Origin: Lewinella sp. LCG006
GTDB taxonomy: Bacteria; Bacteroidota; Bacteroidia; Chitinophagales; Saprospiraceae
Direction of reading: 5' to 3'
NCBI RefSeq assembly: GCF_040784935.1
Contig: NZ_CP160680.1
Span: 496,001 to 560,000, forward strand
Length of the DNA stretch: 64,000 bases
Part shown: one piece after another, positions 54,171-62,381 of the stretch
Layout of the letters: each line of letters starts with the position of its first letter
Position numbering within the stretch: the stretch's first letter is position 1
Position numbers and translations under genes: made by a program
The notes under the pieces: model-generated
Told to the model about the DNA's origin: nothing
Databases searched by the model: none
Seen by the model: the letters and a program-made list of their open reading frames with translations, nothing else

Positions 54171-55310
54171 TTGCAATTATCTATCAGTAACCTTACCATT
54201 CTCCTTGGCGTTTTGCAAGGCATCGTACTTGGGTTTATCTTCCTTGTTTCTCCTTATTTCCGTAGCCAGGCCAATCGATTTTTGAGTTACACCTTTTGGA
54301 CAACAGCAATACTGGGTGCCAATTACAGTATTGTCATGTCTGGGATCCAAAACAATTGGTTCACCTTAGTATATGATATCATGTGGGAATACCTTTTCCC
54401 TACTACCCTGCTCCTCTATTTTGCCTATGCCCTTGATCACCCGCTTGCCAAATCAGCTAAACAATACTGGCTCTACTTGCCTTTTACTCTCACCCTCCTG
54501 ATCAATGTTATTATTGACTTAGATGTTGACTTCCATCTTTATCACTTCTCGCTTCTGCATAATGATCCTCTTATTCAAAGTTATTACCTTTTCGAAGACG
54601 CTGGCACCGTCATTTTTGCCGTATTTACCTTTAGCTGGTCTTGGCAAATGATTAAAAAATATCCTCCTAAGTTTGCTACCTCCTGGTTCCGAGAATTCTG
54701 GTGGTGGTCAACGGGAGTAATGCTACTCTGGATTGGATTGTGGTTATGCTACGAAGCAGCTCAGAAAGATTATGAAGGATACATTTTTGCTGCTGTAAGC
54801 ATTCTTTTTTTCTGGGTGACCTACCGAGGCGTACTGCAATTCAAACTGGCCGAAGAAAAGTTCGAGATTCGTAAAATTTTATCGACTTATCTCCAAGACC
54901 AAACAAACGATTCATCAGCGACCACGGAAACAACGCCTCCACAAAACCTCTACTTTCATCGCCTGGAACAACTAATGCAAAAAGACCACCTCTACCGTGA
55001 TCCCCAACTTAATCGTGACATGGTCGCAAAAAAACTGGGGATCAGCAGTGGCTATCTTTCCCAACAACTAAGCGCCTGTTGTGGCAGCAACTTTTCTGAA
55101 TACACGAACCAATATCGGGTAGAAGAGGTAAAACGCCTACTGCTCGACCCTACCTTCAGCACCTACAGCTTATTGGCCATTGGTTACCAGGCGGGTTTCA
55201 ATTCCAAGTCTACTTTTTACGCTACCTTCAAGAAAACAACCGGACTTTCTCCCAGCGCTTATCAAAAGCAGTTCAAGGACCTCTCCTCCTCCCAAGCGTC
55301 CGGCAATTGA
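54171..55310 (+). CDS. Membrane-anchored AraC family transcriptional regulator
   Basis: The product is 379 residues. Residues 1-225 carry about seven hydrophobic segments (NLTILLGVLQGIVLGFIFLV, WEYLFPTTLLLYFAYAL, WLYLPFTLTLLINVIIDL, GTVIFAVFTFSWSW, MLLWIGLWLC, IFAAVSILFFW). An AraC-type helix-turn-helix pair occupies about 275-365 (DMVAKKLGISSGYLSQQLSA, GYQAGFNSKSTFYATFKKTT). This is a known Bacteroidota arrangement in which a membrane sensor directly controls DNA binding. The annotated start is a TTG at 54171 because no ATG precedes the first helix; however TTG there is part of TAGATTTG, an exact -7 box match, so either initiation is leaderless or the box is fortuitous. Possible target: the barrel gene immediately downstream. 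Confidence 0.85.
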   Translation: MQLSISNLTILLGVLQGIVLGFIFLVSPYFRSQANRFLSYTFWTTAILGANYSIVMSGIQNNWFTLVYDIMWEYLFPTTLLLYFAYALDHPLAKSAKQYWLYLPFTLTLLINVIIDLDVDFHLYHFSLLHNDPLIQSYYLFEDAGTVIFAVFTFSWSWQMIKKYPPKFATSWFREFWWWSTGVMLLWIGLWLCYEAAQKDYEGYIFAAVSILFFWVTYRGVLQFKLAEEKFEIRKILSTYLQDQTNDSSATTETTPPQNLYFHRLEQLMQKDHLYRDPQLNRDMVAKKLGISSGYLSQQLSACCGSNFSEYTNQYRVEEVKRLLLDPTFSTYSLLAIGYQAGFNSKSTFYATFKKTTGLSPSAYQKQFKDLSSSQASGN

Positions 55311-55441
55311 GCTATAAACATAGCTACTTTTACAAAAATCCTTGAAAACTGGAGCCTTTCAGACCTGTAGTTAACAATTTCGGACGCCTTTTTTCCCTAA
55401 AGACCTCATGTTTGTGTCAATAACAAAAATCAAATGGCATC

Positions 55442-56245
55442 ATGAAATCACCACTGCTCCTGGCTTTCTTCTTTGTGGTTCTCTTACCCCACTTTCTCCT
55501 GTCCCAGGCTGAAAACCACTGGGGTATTACCGCGGGCTGGTCACAAGCTTACGTGCTAGACCAGCATACCTCCCCTTTACTTTACCGATCTGATCTACTC
55601 AATGTTGGGAGTAGTTTCCAAAGGTCAGGCAAGTTCTTATTACAACTTTCTTTCCTGCTCCAACTTGGTAATCATCAGGCCCATCATCTTGGCAAACGGT
55701 CGGGTACCTTCAACGAAACACCCGATCTTTTTGGCAACCAAGACTCCTATGACTTTGTCGTCAATCCCTCCTTGTCTCGCTTCGGTGGCAGTTTTCACCT
55801 TCGGGTCATCAAGGAGATTACTGATCATTCTTCGGTGGGTGCTTCTATCAACCTTCGCTATGATCTGGCGGGTATGAGCGGCGACACCTGGCAGTATGCA
55901 CAGATCGATTTCGCCCCTGAATACCAATACCAACGGCCAATATCATCAGGACAGCTACAGGCTCGTTTGAGCTTACCTGTCGTTGGCGGTGTGGTTCGCC
56001 CCAATTGGGCAGTTGATCCCTCACTGCCCGATGAGACCAATTATTTCAAGGGGTACTTACGTAAGGGAAGCAAGATGACCAGCCTCCGCCGCTTATTCAA
56101 TCCTCGCTGCCAAATCGGCTACAACCACCCGCTCTCCAAAGGAAAAACCCTTGGCATCAACTACCAACTCGCCTGGTTAACCTACTCCTTCCCGCGTCCA
56201 TTAAAAATGTTTGAGCAAGGTCTTCAGCTTCAATATTTTTGGTAG
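55442..56245 (+). CDS. Exported beta-barrel-like protein of unknown function
   Basis: The product is 267 residues with a signal peptide (MKSPLLLAFFFVVLLPHFLL). The rest is rich in alternating aromatic strands (HWGITAGWSQAYVL, SGKFLLQLSFLLQLGNH, GGSFHLRVIKEI, SVGASINLRYDLAG, TLGINYQLAWLTYSF) and ends in LQLQYFW, whose terminal aromatic residue is typical of outer-membrane beta barrels. It has no recognised family. It follows the AraC regulator by 131 bases on the same strand. Confidence 0.7.
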   Translation: MKSPLLLAFFFVVLLPHFLLSQAENHWGITAGWSQAYVLDQHTSPLLYRSDLLNVGSSFQRSGKFLLQLSFLLQLGNHQAHHLGKRSGTFNETPDLFGNQDSYDFVVNPSLSRFGGSFHLRVIKEITDHSSVGASINLRYDLAGMSGDTWQYAQIDFAPEYQYQRPISSGQLQARLSLPVVGGVVRPNWAVDPSLPDETNYFKGYLRKGSKMTSLRRLFNPRCQIGYNHPLSKGKTLGINYQLAWLTYSFPRPLKMFEQGLQLQYFW

Positions 56246-56388
56246 GGCGTGCCCCCGCCATCGGGGTATCCCCTTTCATTCTTTCACCCCGGCGGGGTCG
56301 GTCCCTTCCAGGTTCGGCCTTCGCCTCAGCCCTGTGGGCTGGCCCTTCACCGGGCCACCTTCCAGGCACCTCACGCAAAAAAAAACAC
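56246..56388. repeat. GC-rich palindromic intergenic element
   Basis: The 144-base gap between the barrel gene and the S41 peptidase is unusually GC-rich and contains several short inverted repeats: CCCCCGCCATCGGGG (56255-56269), CACCCCGGCGGGGT and AGCCCTGTGGGCTGGCC. It begins GGGCGTGCC and ends CTCACGC, giving short complementary ends (GGGCGTG and CACGC). I recognise this GGGCGTG...CACGC layout from interspersed palindromic repeats in Bacteroidota. An ORF reading from 56249 passes through this element into the peptidase gene, but the repeat-derived part is not credible coding. Confidence 0.6.
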
Positions 56389-56389
56389 C

Positions 56390-57403
56390 ATGAAAAATAC
56401 TGCTTTTCTAATTCTGCTTTTCCTCTCCTTCTTTGCTTGCGAAAAAGTCATATTTGACCTTACCTACAGTAACCAACCCGTTGACAACTTTGAATCCATG
56501 TGGACCGAATTTGATCAACTGTACGGATTATTTAAAGTCCGCAACCTCGACTGGGACAGCGTTTACCAAATCTATCGTCCTCAAGTAGATAACGATATGC
56601 ACGAAGGTGAACTGTATGATGTAATGGTCGGTATGCTCAGCGTACTTGATGACAGTCACGTAGGCCTTCTTCCCACCAATAGTGATTTACCCCAATTCCA
56701 GGGCGGCATTGGAGGACGCATTGATACCATCCGTGATTTCAATCTTGATATCGTTAAAGACAATTACCTCTCTGTGCCGATAGAGGCTGACCCCTTCACC
56801 TACGGATTTATCAATGACAGCATCGGCTACCTCTATGTCGCCTGGGAACCCGAGGAAAAATCAATCCATAAATCAATGCCAACCATCGTCGATTTTTTCC
56901 GCGATGCCAAAGGAATCATCATTGACATCCGCAGCAATACGGGCGGTGAAGACCGTGGAGGGCAGGCTTTTGCTTCTTATTTCACAGACCAGACCCGTTT
57001 GTACATGACTACCTCTATCAAAAACGGCCCTGGCCCTGACGACTTCACCCCTCCGGAAGAATGGTACCTTAGCCCGCAAGGCAGTCCTCTTTTACAACCG
57101 CTCGTACTCCTCACCAATCGGTCTACCGTTAGTGCAGGAGAAACCCTGGCCTTGGCCATGCGCATTTTGCCTCAATTGACTACACTAGGAGATACAACTA
57201 CGGGTGCCTTTTCCAATGCGGTCAATCGAGAATTGCCCAATGGTTGGCTTTACAGTATGAGTATTGGCGACTGGCGTGCCGCTGATGGTACGAGCTATGA
57301 AGGAAGAGGCATTCCACCCACGCTCGTTATTCAAAATCAAGCGACTGAATTACGCTCAGGACAAGATAAAGTACTAGAAGCTGCTATTGAAGTTTTCCAT
57401 TAA
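56390..57403 (+). CDS. S41 family (C-terminal processing-type) serine peptidase, lipoprotein
   Basis: The product is 337 residues from the ATG at 56390, which begins a lipoprotein signal (MKNTAFLILLFLSFFAC; predicted Cys17); a far longer in-frame reading upstream runs through the repeat element and is rejected. N-terminal helices (ESMWTEFDQLYGLFKVRNLD, VMVGMLSVLDDSHVGLLP) match the tricorn-like S41 family. The catalytic core is visible at GIIIDIRSNTGGEDRGGQAF and LLTNRSTVSAGETLALAM, where Ser in STVSAGE is the predicted nucleophile. No PDZ domain is evident. An intrinsic terminator follows at 57412-57451. Confidence 0.9.
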   Translation: MKNTAFLILLFLSFFACEKVIFDLTYSNQPVDNFESMWTEFDQLYGLFKVRNLDWDSVYQIYRPQVDNDMHEGELYDVMVGMLSVLDDSHVGLLPTNSDLPQFQGGIGGRIDTIRDFNLDIVKDNYLSVPIEADPFTYGFINDSIGYLYVAWEPEEKSIHKSMPTIVDFFRDAKGIIIDIRSNTGGEDRGGQAFASYFTDQTRLYMTTSIKNGPGPDDFTPPEEWYLSPQGSPLLQPLVLLTNRSTVSAGETLALAMRILPQLTTLGDTTTGAFSNAVNRELPNGWLYSMSIGDWRAADGTSYEGRGIPPTLVIQNQATELRSGQDKVLEAAIEVFH

Positions 57404-57411
57404 AACACAAT

Positions 57412-57451
57412 GGGTTGCTGGCACAGGTACGTCAGCAACCCGCTTTTATTT
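57412..57451 (+). terminator. Intrinsic terminator after the S41 peptidase gene
   Basis: GGGTTGCTG (57412-57420) pairs perfectly with CAGCAACCC (57433-57441) around a 12-base loop and is followed by GCTTTTATTT. It starts 9 bases past the stop codon. Confidence 0.9.
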
Positions 57452-57460
57452 CTCGTTTAA

Positions 57461-57499
57461 GTTAAACCCTCTTAACACTTCGCGTTAAAGATTCTTAAC
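57461..57499 (+). promoter_or_regulatory. Paired operator-like motif GTTAA-N6-TTAAC
   Basis: Two 16-base elements, GTTAAACCCTCTTAAC (57461-57476) and GTTAAAGATTCTTAAC (57484-57499), are each an inverted repeat GTTAA-N6-TTAAC. They are separated by 7 bases, so their centres are 23 bases apart (about two helical turns). A TATCTTCG sequence (one mismatch to TAnnTTTG) follows at about 57527, before the lipoprotein start at 57551. The layout suggests a dimeric regulator binding site; which regulator is unknown. Confidence 0.55.
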
Positions 57500-57550
57500 G
57501 CACAAGCAGCACATGGTGAACACCCCTATCTTCGAAAAAAAATTCTAACC

Positions 57551-58102
57551 ATGAAGATGATCAAATACTGCTTGCTGCTCCTTGGTTTTGGAACATTCCT
57601 TACCTCTTGCAGCCCTACCCTCAGCCCCTTTACCCAAAATCTCTACGAAGAAAACAACTGGACCGAGGGCGACCTTCGCAAAATCCAGTTCTACCTCTCC
57701 GACGACATTGTCCTCTACCGCGAACTTACCGGCGGCAACTCAGAAATTGTACAAGGAGAAATCAAAGTCGTCAATGGCCGCAAACGCGACCAAATCACTT
57801 TCCGCCGTGGTACCCCCGGCGTTTTTCTTTTCAGCCCCAAAACCAATCGTTTCGCGGTAAGTTTCGAAGACGGCGGCGATGACCGCTACCTGATTTTCGG
57901 CCCCAACCCAAAAGTAGCCAACCGCTACGTATTGCTGGCCAGCGACTGGAATCGGCAACAAGGCGCCGTTACTTACGCCGGCCAGCAATGGACGGTAGAC
58001 GCCAACGATGCTTATACCGCGCTGATGGTTGATTTAGAGCGGCTACAACGCGTAGATGTTAATTCCCGCGTTGCTTCTGGCCGGAAGGTGGGAGGAAAGT
58101 AG
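57551..58102 (+). CDS. Hypothetical lipoprotein
   Basis: The product is 183 residues with a lipoprotein signal (MKMIKYCLLLLGFGTFLTSC; predicted Cys20). The mature part is beta-rich: LRKIQFYLSDDIVLYRELTG, QITFRRGTPGVFLFSPKTNR, RYLIFGPNPKVANRYVLLAS. No domain is recognised. Its promoter region contains a striking pair of inverted repeats (57461-57499). It converges on the hybrid kinase gene at 58170, with an inverted repeat between them. Confidence 0.75.
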   Translation: MKMIKYCLLLLGFGTFLTSCSPTLSPFTQNLYEENNWTEGDLRKIQFYLSDDIVLYRELTGGNSEIVQGEIKVVNGRKRDQITFRRGTPGVFLFSPKTNRFAVSFEDGGDDRYLIFGPNPKVANRYVLLASDWNRQQGAVTYAGQQWTVDANDAYTALMVDLERLQRVDVNSRVASGRKVGGK

Positions 58103-58126
58103 ATTTAGTTAGACCTTCATTTCAAG

Positions 58127-58182
58127 ACAAACGACTTAGCTAGACTTTCGGCATCCGCTGAAGCGCTCGTTAAGTCGTTTGT
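58127..58182. terminator. Inverted repeat between convergent genes
   Basis: ACAAACGACTTA (58127-58138) pairs perfectly with TAAGTCGTTTGT (58171-58182) around a 32-base loop that includes GCGCTTC-type complementarity. The right arm overlaps the last codons of the minus-strand kinase gene (stop at 58170). It may terminate both convergent genes, but it lacks a good T run. Confidence 0.5.
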
Positions 58183-61100
58183 GCGTTTATCCCCTCCTTC
58201 TGCCACTCCGCAGGCGTCATACCTGTTTCCTGCTTAAAGACCCGGCCAAAATAGCTAGGGTCTTTGTAGCCTGTATCATAGGCAACGGCCGTGATGCTTT
58301 GCCCTGGTTCAAGCAGCAAAGCTTTAGCACGCTCCAGGCGGAGGTGTCGGATATAACGATTGATCGAAAGACCTGTCAGCGCGGATAATTTGCGGTGGAG
58401 CTGGGAATGACTCATATTCATCTGCTGACAAATGGTTTTCACATCCAGCTCCATATCGTCCAGATGGGCGTTGATGATGGCCTTGACTTGCTGGACAAAT
58501 TGATGTTCCTCCGTGATGCTTTCAGGATCTAAAGATTCGTCCGCAGCTGCTGAGTGGCCCAGGAAGTGCTGTTGCAGTTTTCGCCTCAACTCCAGAAGCT
58601 TATTCACGCGAATGGTCAATTCTTCGGGATGAAAGGGCTTAGCCAGATAAGCATCTACTCCCTGCTTGAGCCCCAACAACTTGGAGTCCATATCAGCTTT
58701 GGCGGTCAACAGTATGATCGGAATGTGGCTCGTGCGTTTGTCTGCTTTCAGTTCGCGCACCAGCGCATAGCCGTCTTTTAGGGGCATCATGACATCACTG
58801 ATAATGAAGTCGGGGACATGCTCAATTGCCTTTTCGACCCCTCGCTGGCCATTTTCCGCTGTCAATAAATTAAAGGACTCTGAAAGGCAGGCACAGATAT
58901 AAGTGCGCACATCATAATTATCTTCAACAATCAGGATCGTCGGTTTTTCCTTGGCGGAAGTCGCCAGTAAGATGCGTTCCCGTTCCTGAGGTGCTACGCC
59001 TTCCCGGTAAAATTGGTTCATCGCCTGGTCAAAGTACGACAAGTCCGTACTTTTTTGGCTATTGGTAGAAATGGGCAACATGATGGAAATCTCCGTGCCT
59101 TTACCCAATTCACTCCTGGCGCTGATCTCACCGTTCATCAATTTCACCAACTCTGCTACCAAGGCCAAGCCTATACCAGTGCCCGCAAACTCCTTGGTAT
59201 GGCTATCATCAGCCTGGTAAAAGCGCTGAAAAATATGAGGAAGCCTCGCTGGCTCAATCCCCACTCCAGTATCTTTCACCCGGATGACAAGTTGGTTCTG
59301 CGCTACCTGGCTCACATCCACCGACAAGTAGATATTACCGCCTACGGGGGTAAATTTAATGGCATTGGACAGCACGTTGGAGATGATTTGCTGAATCTTA
59401 TTGGGATCAAAATCCATATACTGGGTCTCCAAATCAGACAGAAAGTGAATGGTCACGCTACGGGTTTCCGCGTACGAATGGAAAGACTCTACCAGGTACT
59501 TGAGGTAAGTGATGAGATCGCCTTGCTGTAAATGAAGTGTCATTTGCCCCGACTCTAACTTAGATAAATCAAGCATTTGATTCACCAGATTGAGTAGATT
59601 TTGCCCGTTACGGCTAATCATTTCTACCATCATATTTTGTGCATTCGGCAGTTGGCCACTCAGTTGTTTGGCCATCCCCAGAATAACCGTTAATGGCGTA
59701 CGAAACTCGTGGGTGATATTGGTATATAACTGGGTCTTAGCGATATCCAGCTCTTGCAGTCGTTGGGTCTCAGACTTGGCCAATTGACGACTCAATTGGA
59801 AACGGTAAGCCGTGTAAATCAAACCAAAAAAAGTCAGGCAATACAAGGCAATCGCCCACCACGTTCTCCACCAGGGTGGTAAAACGGTGATGTTCAAAGG
59901 TGTAGCTTCGCCATACTCGCCATCAACATTGTAGCCTCTGACCAGCAAACGGTAGTTGCCGGGAGGAATTTGAGAATAGTAAGCAGTATTCTTATCGCCC
60001 GACTCCCGCCAGTAGTTATCATAGTTTTCCAGAAAATACTCGAAACGGTTCTTTTCAGGTTGCTTAAAGTCGAGCAAAGCCAGTTCAATCGAAAAATTAT
60101 TCTCCAGGTGATTGAGCGTCAACTGATGGTTGACCAAGATGCTATCCATTGCATAAGCCCCCGACTCTACTTCTTTGCCATTCAGTAAAAAACCGGTGTA
60201 CAAGATGTGTGCAGAAGGGATCGTTTTGGGTTTCAAATAGTTGTTTCTATAATTGTTCTTGGTTGCATCATTGATGTAGGTACAGCCACCTCGCCCACAA
60301 AAGGTCAATTCCCCGGAAATCTGCACATCAGCGGCTCTTAAGGAATAGGGTAAGGCAAAAAGTTCATAATCCATAGGGTAAGTATAAAAGGAACTATCCT
60401 GAGGATTAAATACCGAAATGCCGATACTCGTGGCCAACCATAAGTGCTCGTACTCATCCAGTAACATCGAGATGATTCGGCTGTTGTTTTCCGCTGGGAC
60501 GGGATACACACTTACGTTCCTGTCGGCGTCCAACTTAGCAATTAGAGATTCAGAAGTCAGCCATATATTGTTGTTACCATCAATGGCTATCCCCGTAAGC
60601 GGGTTATTAGCCGCCGGGGTGGATAAACGCGTAAGCGGATAGTAAACGATCAACTGTTTTGTTGGATCAAAAGAAGACAAGAAGAGTTCACCATCAGCAC
60701 TCACGCCCCCCATCCAAAGCAGACCGTCAGCACTCAATTTTGCGATATTCACTCCCTTAGGGAAATTGGCGTGGGTTTGGGTATTAAGACGAGTGATGGC
60801 AAAAGTTCTTACATCTACATGGTGCAGCGTACCATCGGCGGTGATTACCCACAATGCTCTCCCATCGGGAGTACAGTTAATATCGACAACAACATCATCC
60901 GCCAGTGAGTTGGTATCATCGGGGTGGTGTTTAAATTGCCGAACCTGCTTAGCCGCAGGATCAAAGCGATACAAACCGTTTCCTTGCTCATGCTTGCCAA
61001 ACCATAGTGCCCCATAAAGATCTTCCCGCATCGTAAAAATGTCATCAAAGAGTCCGTTGGATTCGGTATTGTCCTGAAAGGACCACGAACCGGGATAGTC

Positions 61101-62381
61101 GTCAGTGGGGCCCTTGATCCAAGTGTTTCCTAAAATCGGCTCCTGCCAATTACTCCGATTTAAGCCATTATAATGACGCGCTAACCACGTAGAATTAGTT
61201 TGGTGATTAACGTGAATTGCCTGAATCTGGTCACCTTGATAAACAAGGCCTAAATTAGGCAACACCGGGCTGGATTTGAAAACATTATCACCAATATCAC
61301 CCGTGCAAATCCACAACGTCCCGTCTCGGGATTGATAGATTTTCCAAGCCTGGTTCAAAGGAAAAAAGGTACTCCCATCCTTGTTATCATTGTATAATTC
61401 GTCTTTTAAGTAGCCTTTCTGCAAATCATAATTACGCAAGCCACTCCCGTAACTACAAACCCAGATACTGCCATCATCCGCTTCGAAAAAAGACCGGATA
61501 TGAGAGATGCTATCGTTTTCGCGCTCAAAATTGGAAAGTTGATCTAAGTAACGGAAAGCTCCCGTCTTACGATCCATCAAGTGGACTTTATTGTCCTTGG
61601 TTCCTATCCAAAAATTGTTCTTACTGTCTTCAAAAATGGCGGTGATTTTATTATTTTTCAGGCTGGTGGCATTTCCTCGTCCTGCCTGGTAATGCGTGAA
61701 AGATTCGCTATTCGGGTCGTATTTATTCAGTCCACCGAAAGCGTTGTCTTCCCAAGGGTAACCCGTTCCCACCCAGAGCGTTTTTTGCTGGTCAATATAG
61801 AGGCTGCGTATCTCGAAATAACTTAAACTACCAGGATCATCAGCTTCGGGTAAGAAGACTTTAAAAGTCTCGGTTGCCAAATCTAAACGATTCAGTCCCA
61901 TGCGGGTAGCAATCCAGAGTTGGCCTTTGTCGTCTTCCACCAATTCGGAGATAAAATCATTACTCAATCCACTATTATGCGCCTGGTAACGGGTAAACTT
62001 CCCGGTTTTGCGATCCATTTTATTCAATCCCGAGCCCCAGGTACCCACCCAAAAGTTTCCGTCTTTGGTTTCAAGAATCACCTCCACCGCGTTGCTGGAA
62101 ATGGTCGTACTGTCGGCAATGTTATGGCTGTAGACCTTGAAGTCACGACCATTGTAGCGAACCAGCCCAGCCTTGCTGGCAAACCACATAAAGCCGGCCT
62201 GATCCTGATAAATATCCTGCACCTCATTACCTTCCAGGCTATTGGGTAGGTCAAAGAGGTAAACAGGCGTACGGTAGAGGAAGCTGTACTGCGCCTGACC
62301 TGGTACCAGGAACACAAAATGCATTGTCGCCCAAATGGCGACAATGCGAACAAAGTAGTATATAAAAATTCTTTTAATCAT
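58170..62381 (-). CDS. Hybrid two-component sensor/regulator (beta-propeller, histidine kinase, receiver, AraC)
   Basis: The product is 1403 residues. N-terminal signal/anchor (FIYYFVRIVAIWATMHFVFL), about 14 Reg_prop beta-propeller repeats (35-740; IYQDQAGFMWFASKAGLVRY, DDKGQLWIATRMGLNRL), a Y_Y_Y domain (760-830; YSQIPPGNYRLLVRGYNVDG), one transmembrane helix (about 840-863), HisKA with phospho-acceptor His near 890 (NITHEFRTPLTVI), HATPase_c (VKDTGVGIEPARLPHIFQRF), a receiver with Asp near 1196 (ISDVMMPLKDGYAL) and an AraC helix-turn-helix (DTGYKDPSYFGRVFKQET). In Bacteroidota such proteins sense extracellular ligands and switch on transport operons. Its ATG overlaps the upstream barrel gene's TGA by four bases (ATGA), so the two are translationally coupled. 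Confidence 0.95.
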   Translation of the reverse strand: MIKRIFIYYFVRIVAIWATMHFVFLVPGQAQYSFLYRTPVYLFDLPNSLEGNEVQDIYQDQAGFMWFASKAGLVRYNGRDFKVYSHNIADSTTISSNAVEVILETKDGNFWVGTWGSGLNKMDRKTGKFTRYQAHNSGLSNDFISELVEDDKGQLWIATRMGLNRLDLATETFKVFLPEADDPGSLSYFEIRSLYIDQQKTLWVGTGYPWEDNAFGGLNKYDPNSESFTHYQAGRGNATSLKNNKITAIFEDSKNNFWIGTKDNKVHLMDRKTGAFRYLDQLSNFERENDSISHIRSFFEADDGSIWVCSYGSGLRNYDLQKGYLKDELYNDNKDGSTFFPLNQAWKIYQSRDGTLWICTGDIGDNVFKSSPVLPNLGLVYQGDQIQAIHVNHQTNSTWLARHYNGLNRSNWQEPILGNTWIKGPTDDYPGSWSFQDNTESNGLFDDIFTMREDLYGALWFGKHEQGNGLYRFDPAAKQVRQFKHHPDDTNSLADDVVVDINCTPDGRALWVITADGTLHHVDVRTFAITRLNTQTHANFPKGVNIAKLSADGLLWMGGVSADGELFLSSFDPTKQLIVYYPLTRLSTPAANNPLTGIAIDGNNNIWLTSESLIAKLDADRNVSVYPVPAENNSRIISMLLDEYEHLWLATSIGISVFNPQDSSFYTYPMDYELFALPYSLRAADVQISGELTFCGRGGCTYINDATKNNYRNNYLKPKTIPSAHILYTGFLLNGKEVESGAYAMDSILVNHQLTLNHLENNFSIELALLDFKQPEKNRFEYFLENYDNYWRESGDKNTAYYSQIPPGNYRLLVRGYNVDGEYGEATPLNITVLPPWWRTWWAIALYCLTFFGLIYTAYRFQLSRQLAKSETQRLQELDIAKTQLYTNITHEFRTPLTVILGMAKQLSGQLPNAQNMMVEMISRNGQNLLNLVNQMLDLSKLESGQMTLHLQQGDLITYLKYLVESFHSYAETRSVTIHFLSDLETQYMDFDPNKIQQIISNVLSNAIKFTPVGGNIYLSVDVSQVAQNQLVIRVKDTGVGIEPARLPHIFQRFYQADDSHTKEFAGTGIGLALVAELVKLMNGEISARSELGKGTEISIMLPISTNSQKSTDLSYFDQAMNQFYREGVAPQERERILLATSAKEKPTILIVEDNYDVRTYICACLSESFNLLTAENGQRGVEKAIEHVPDFIISDVMMPLKDGYALVRELKADKRTSHIPIILLTAKADMDSKLLGLKQGVDAYLAKPFHPEELTIRVNKLLELRRKLQQHFLGHSAAADESLDPESITEEHQFVQQVKAIINAHLDDMELDVKTICQQMNMSHSQLHRKLSALTGLSINRYIRHLRLERAKALLLEPGQSITAVAYDTGYKDPSYFGRVFKQETGMTPAEWQKEGINAQTT

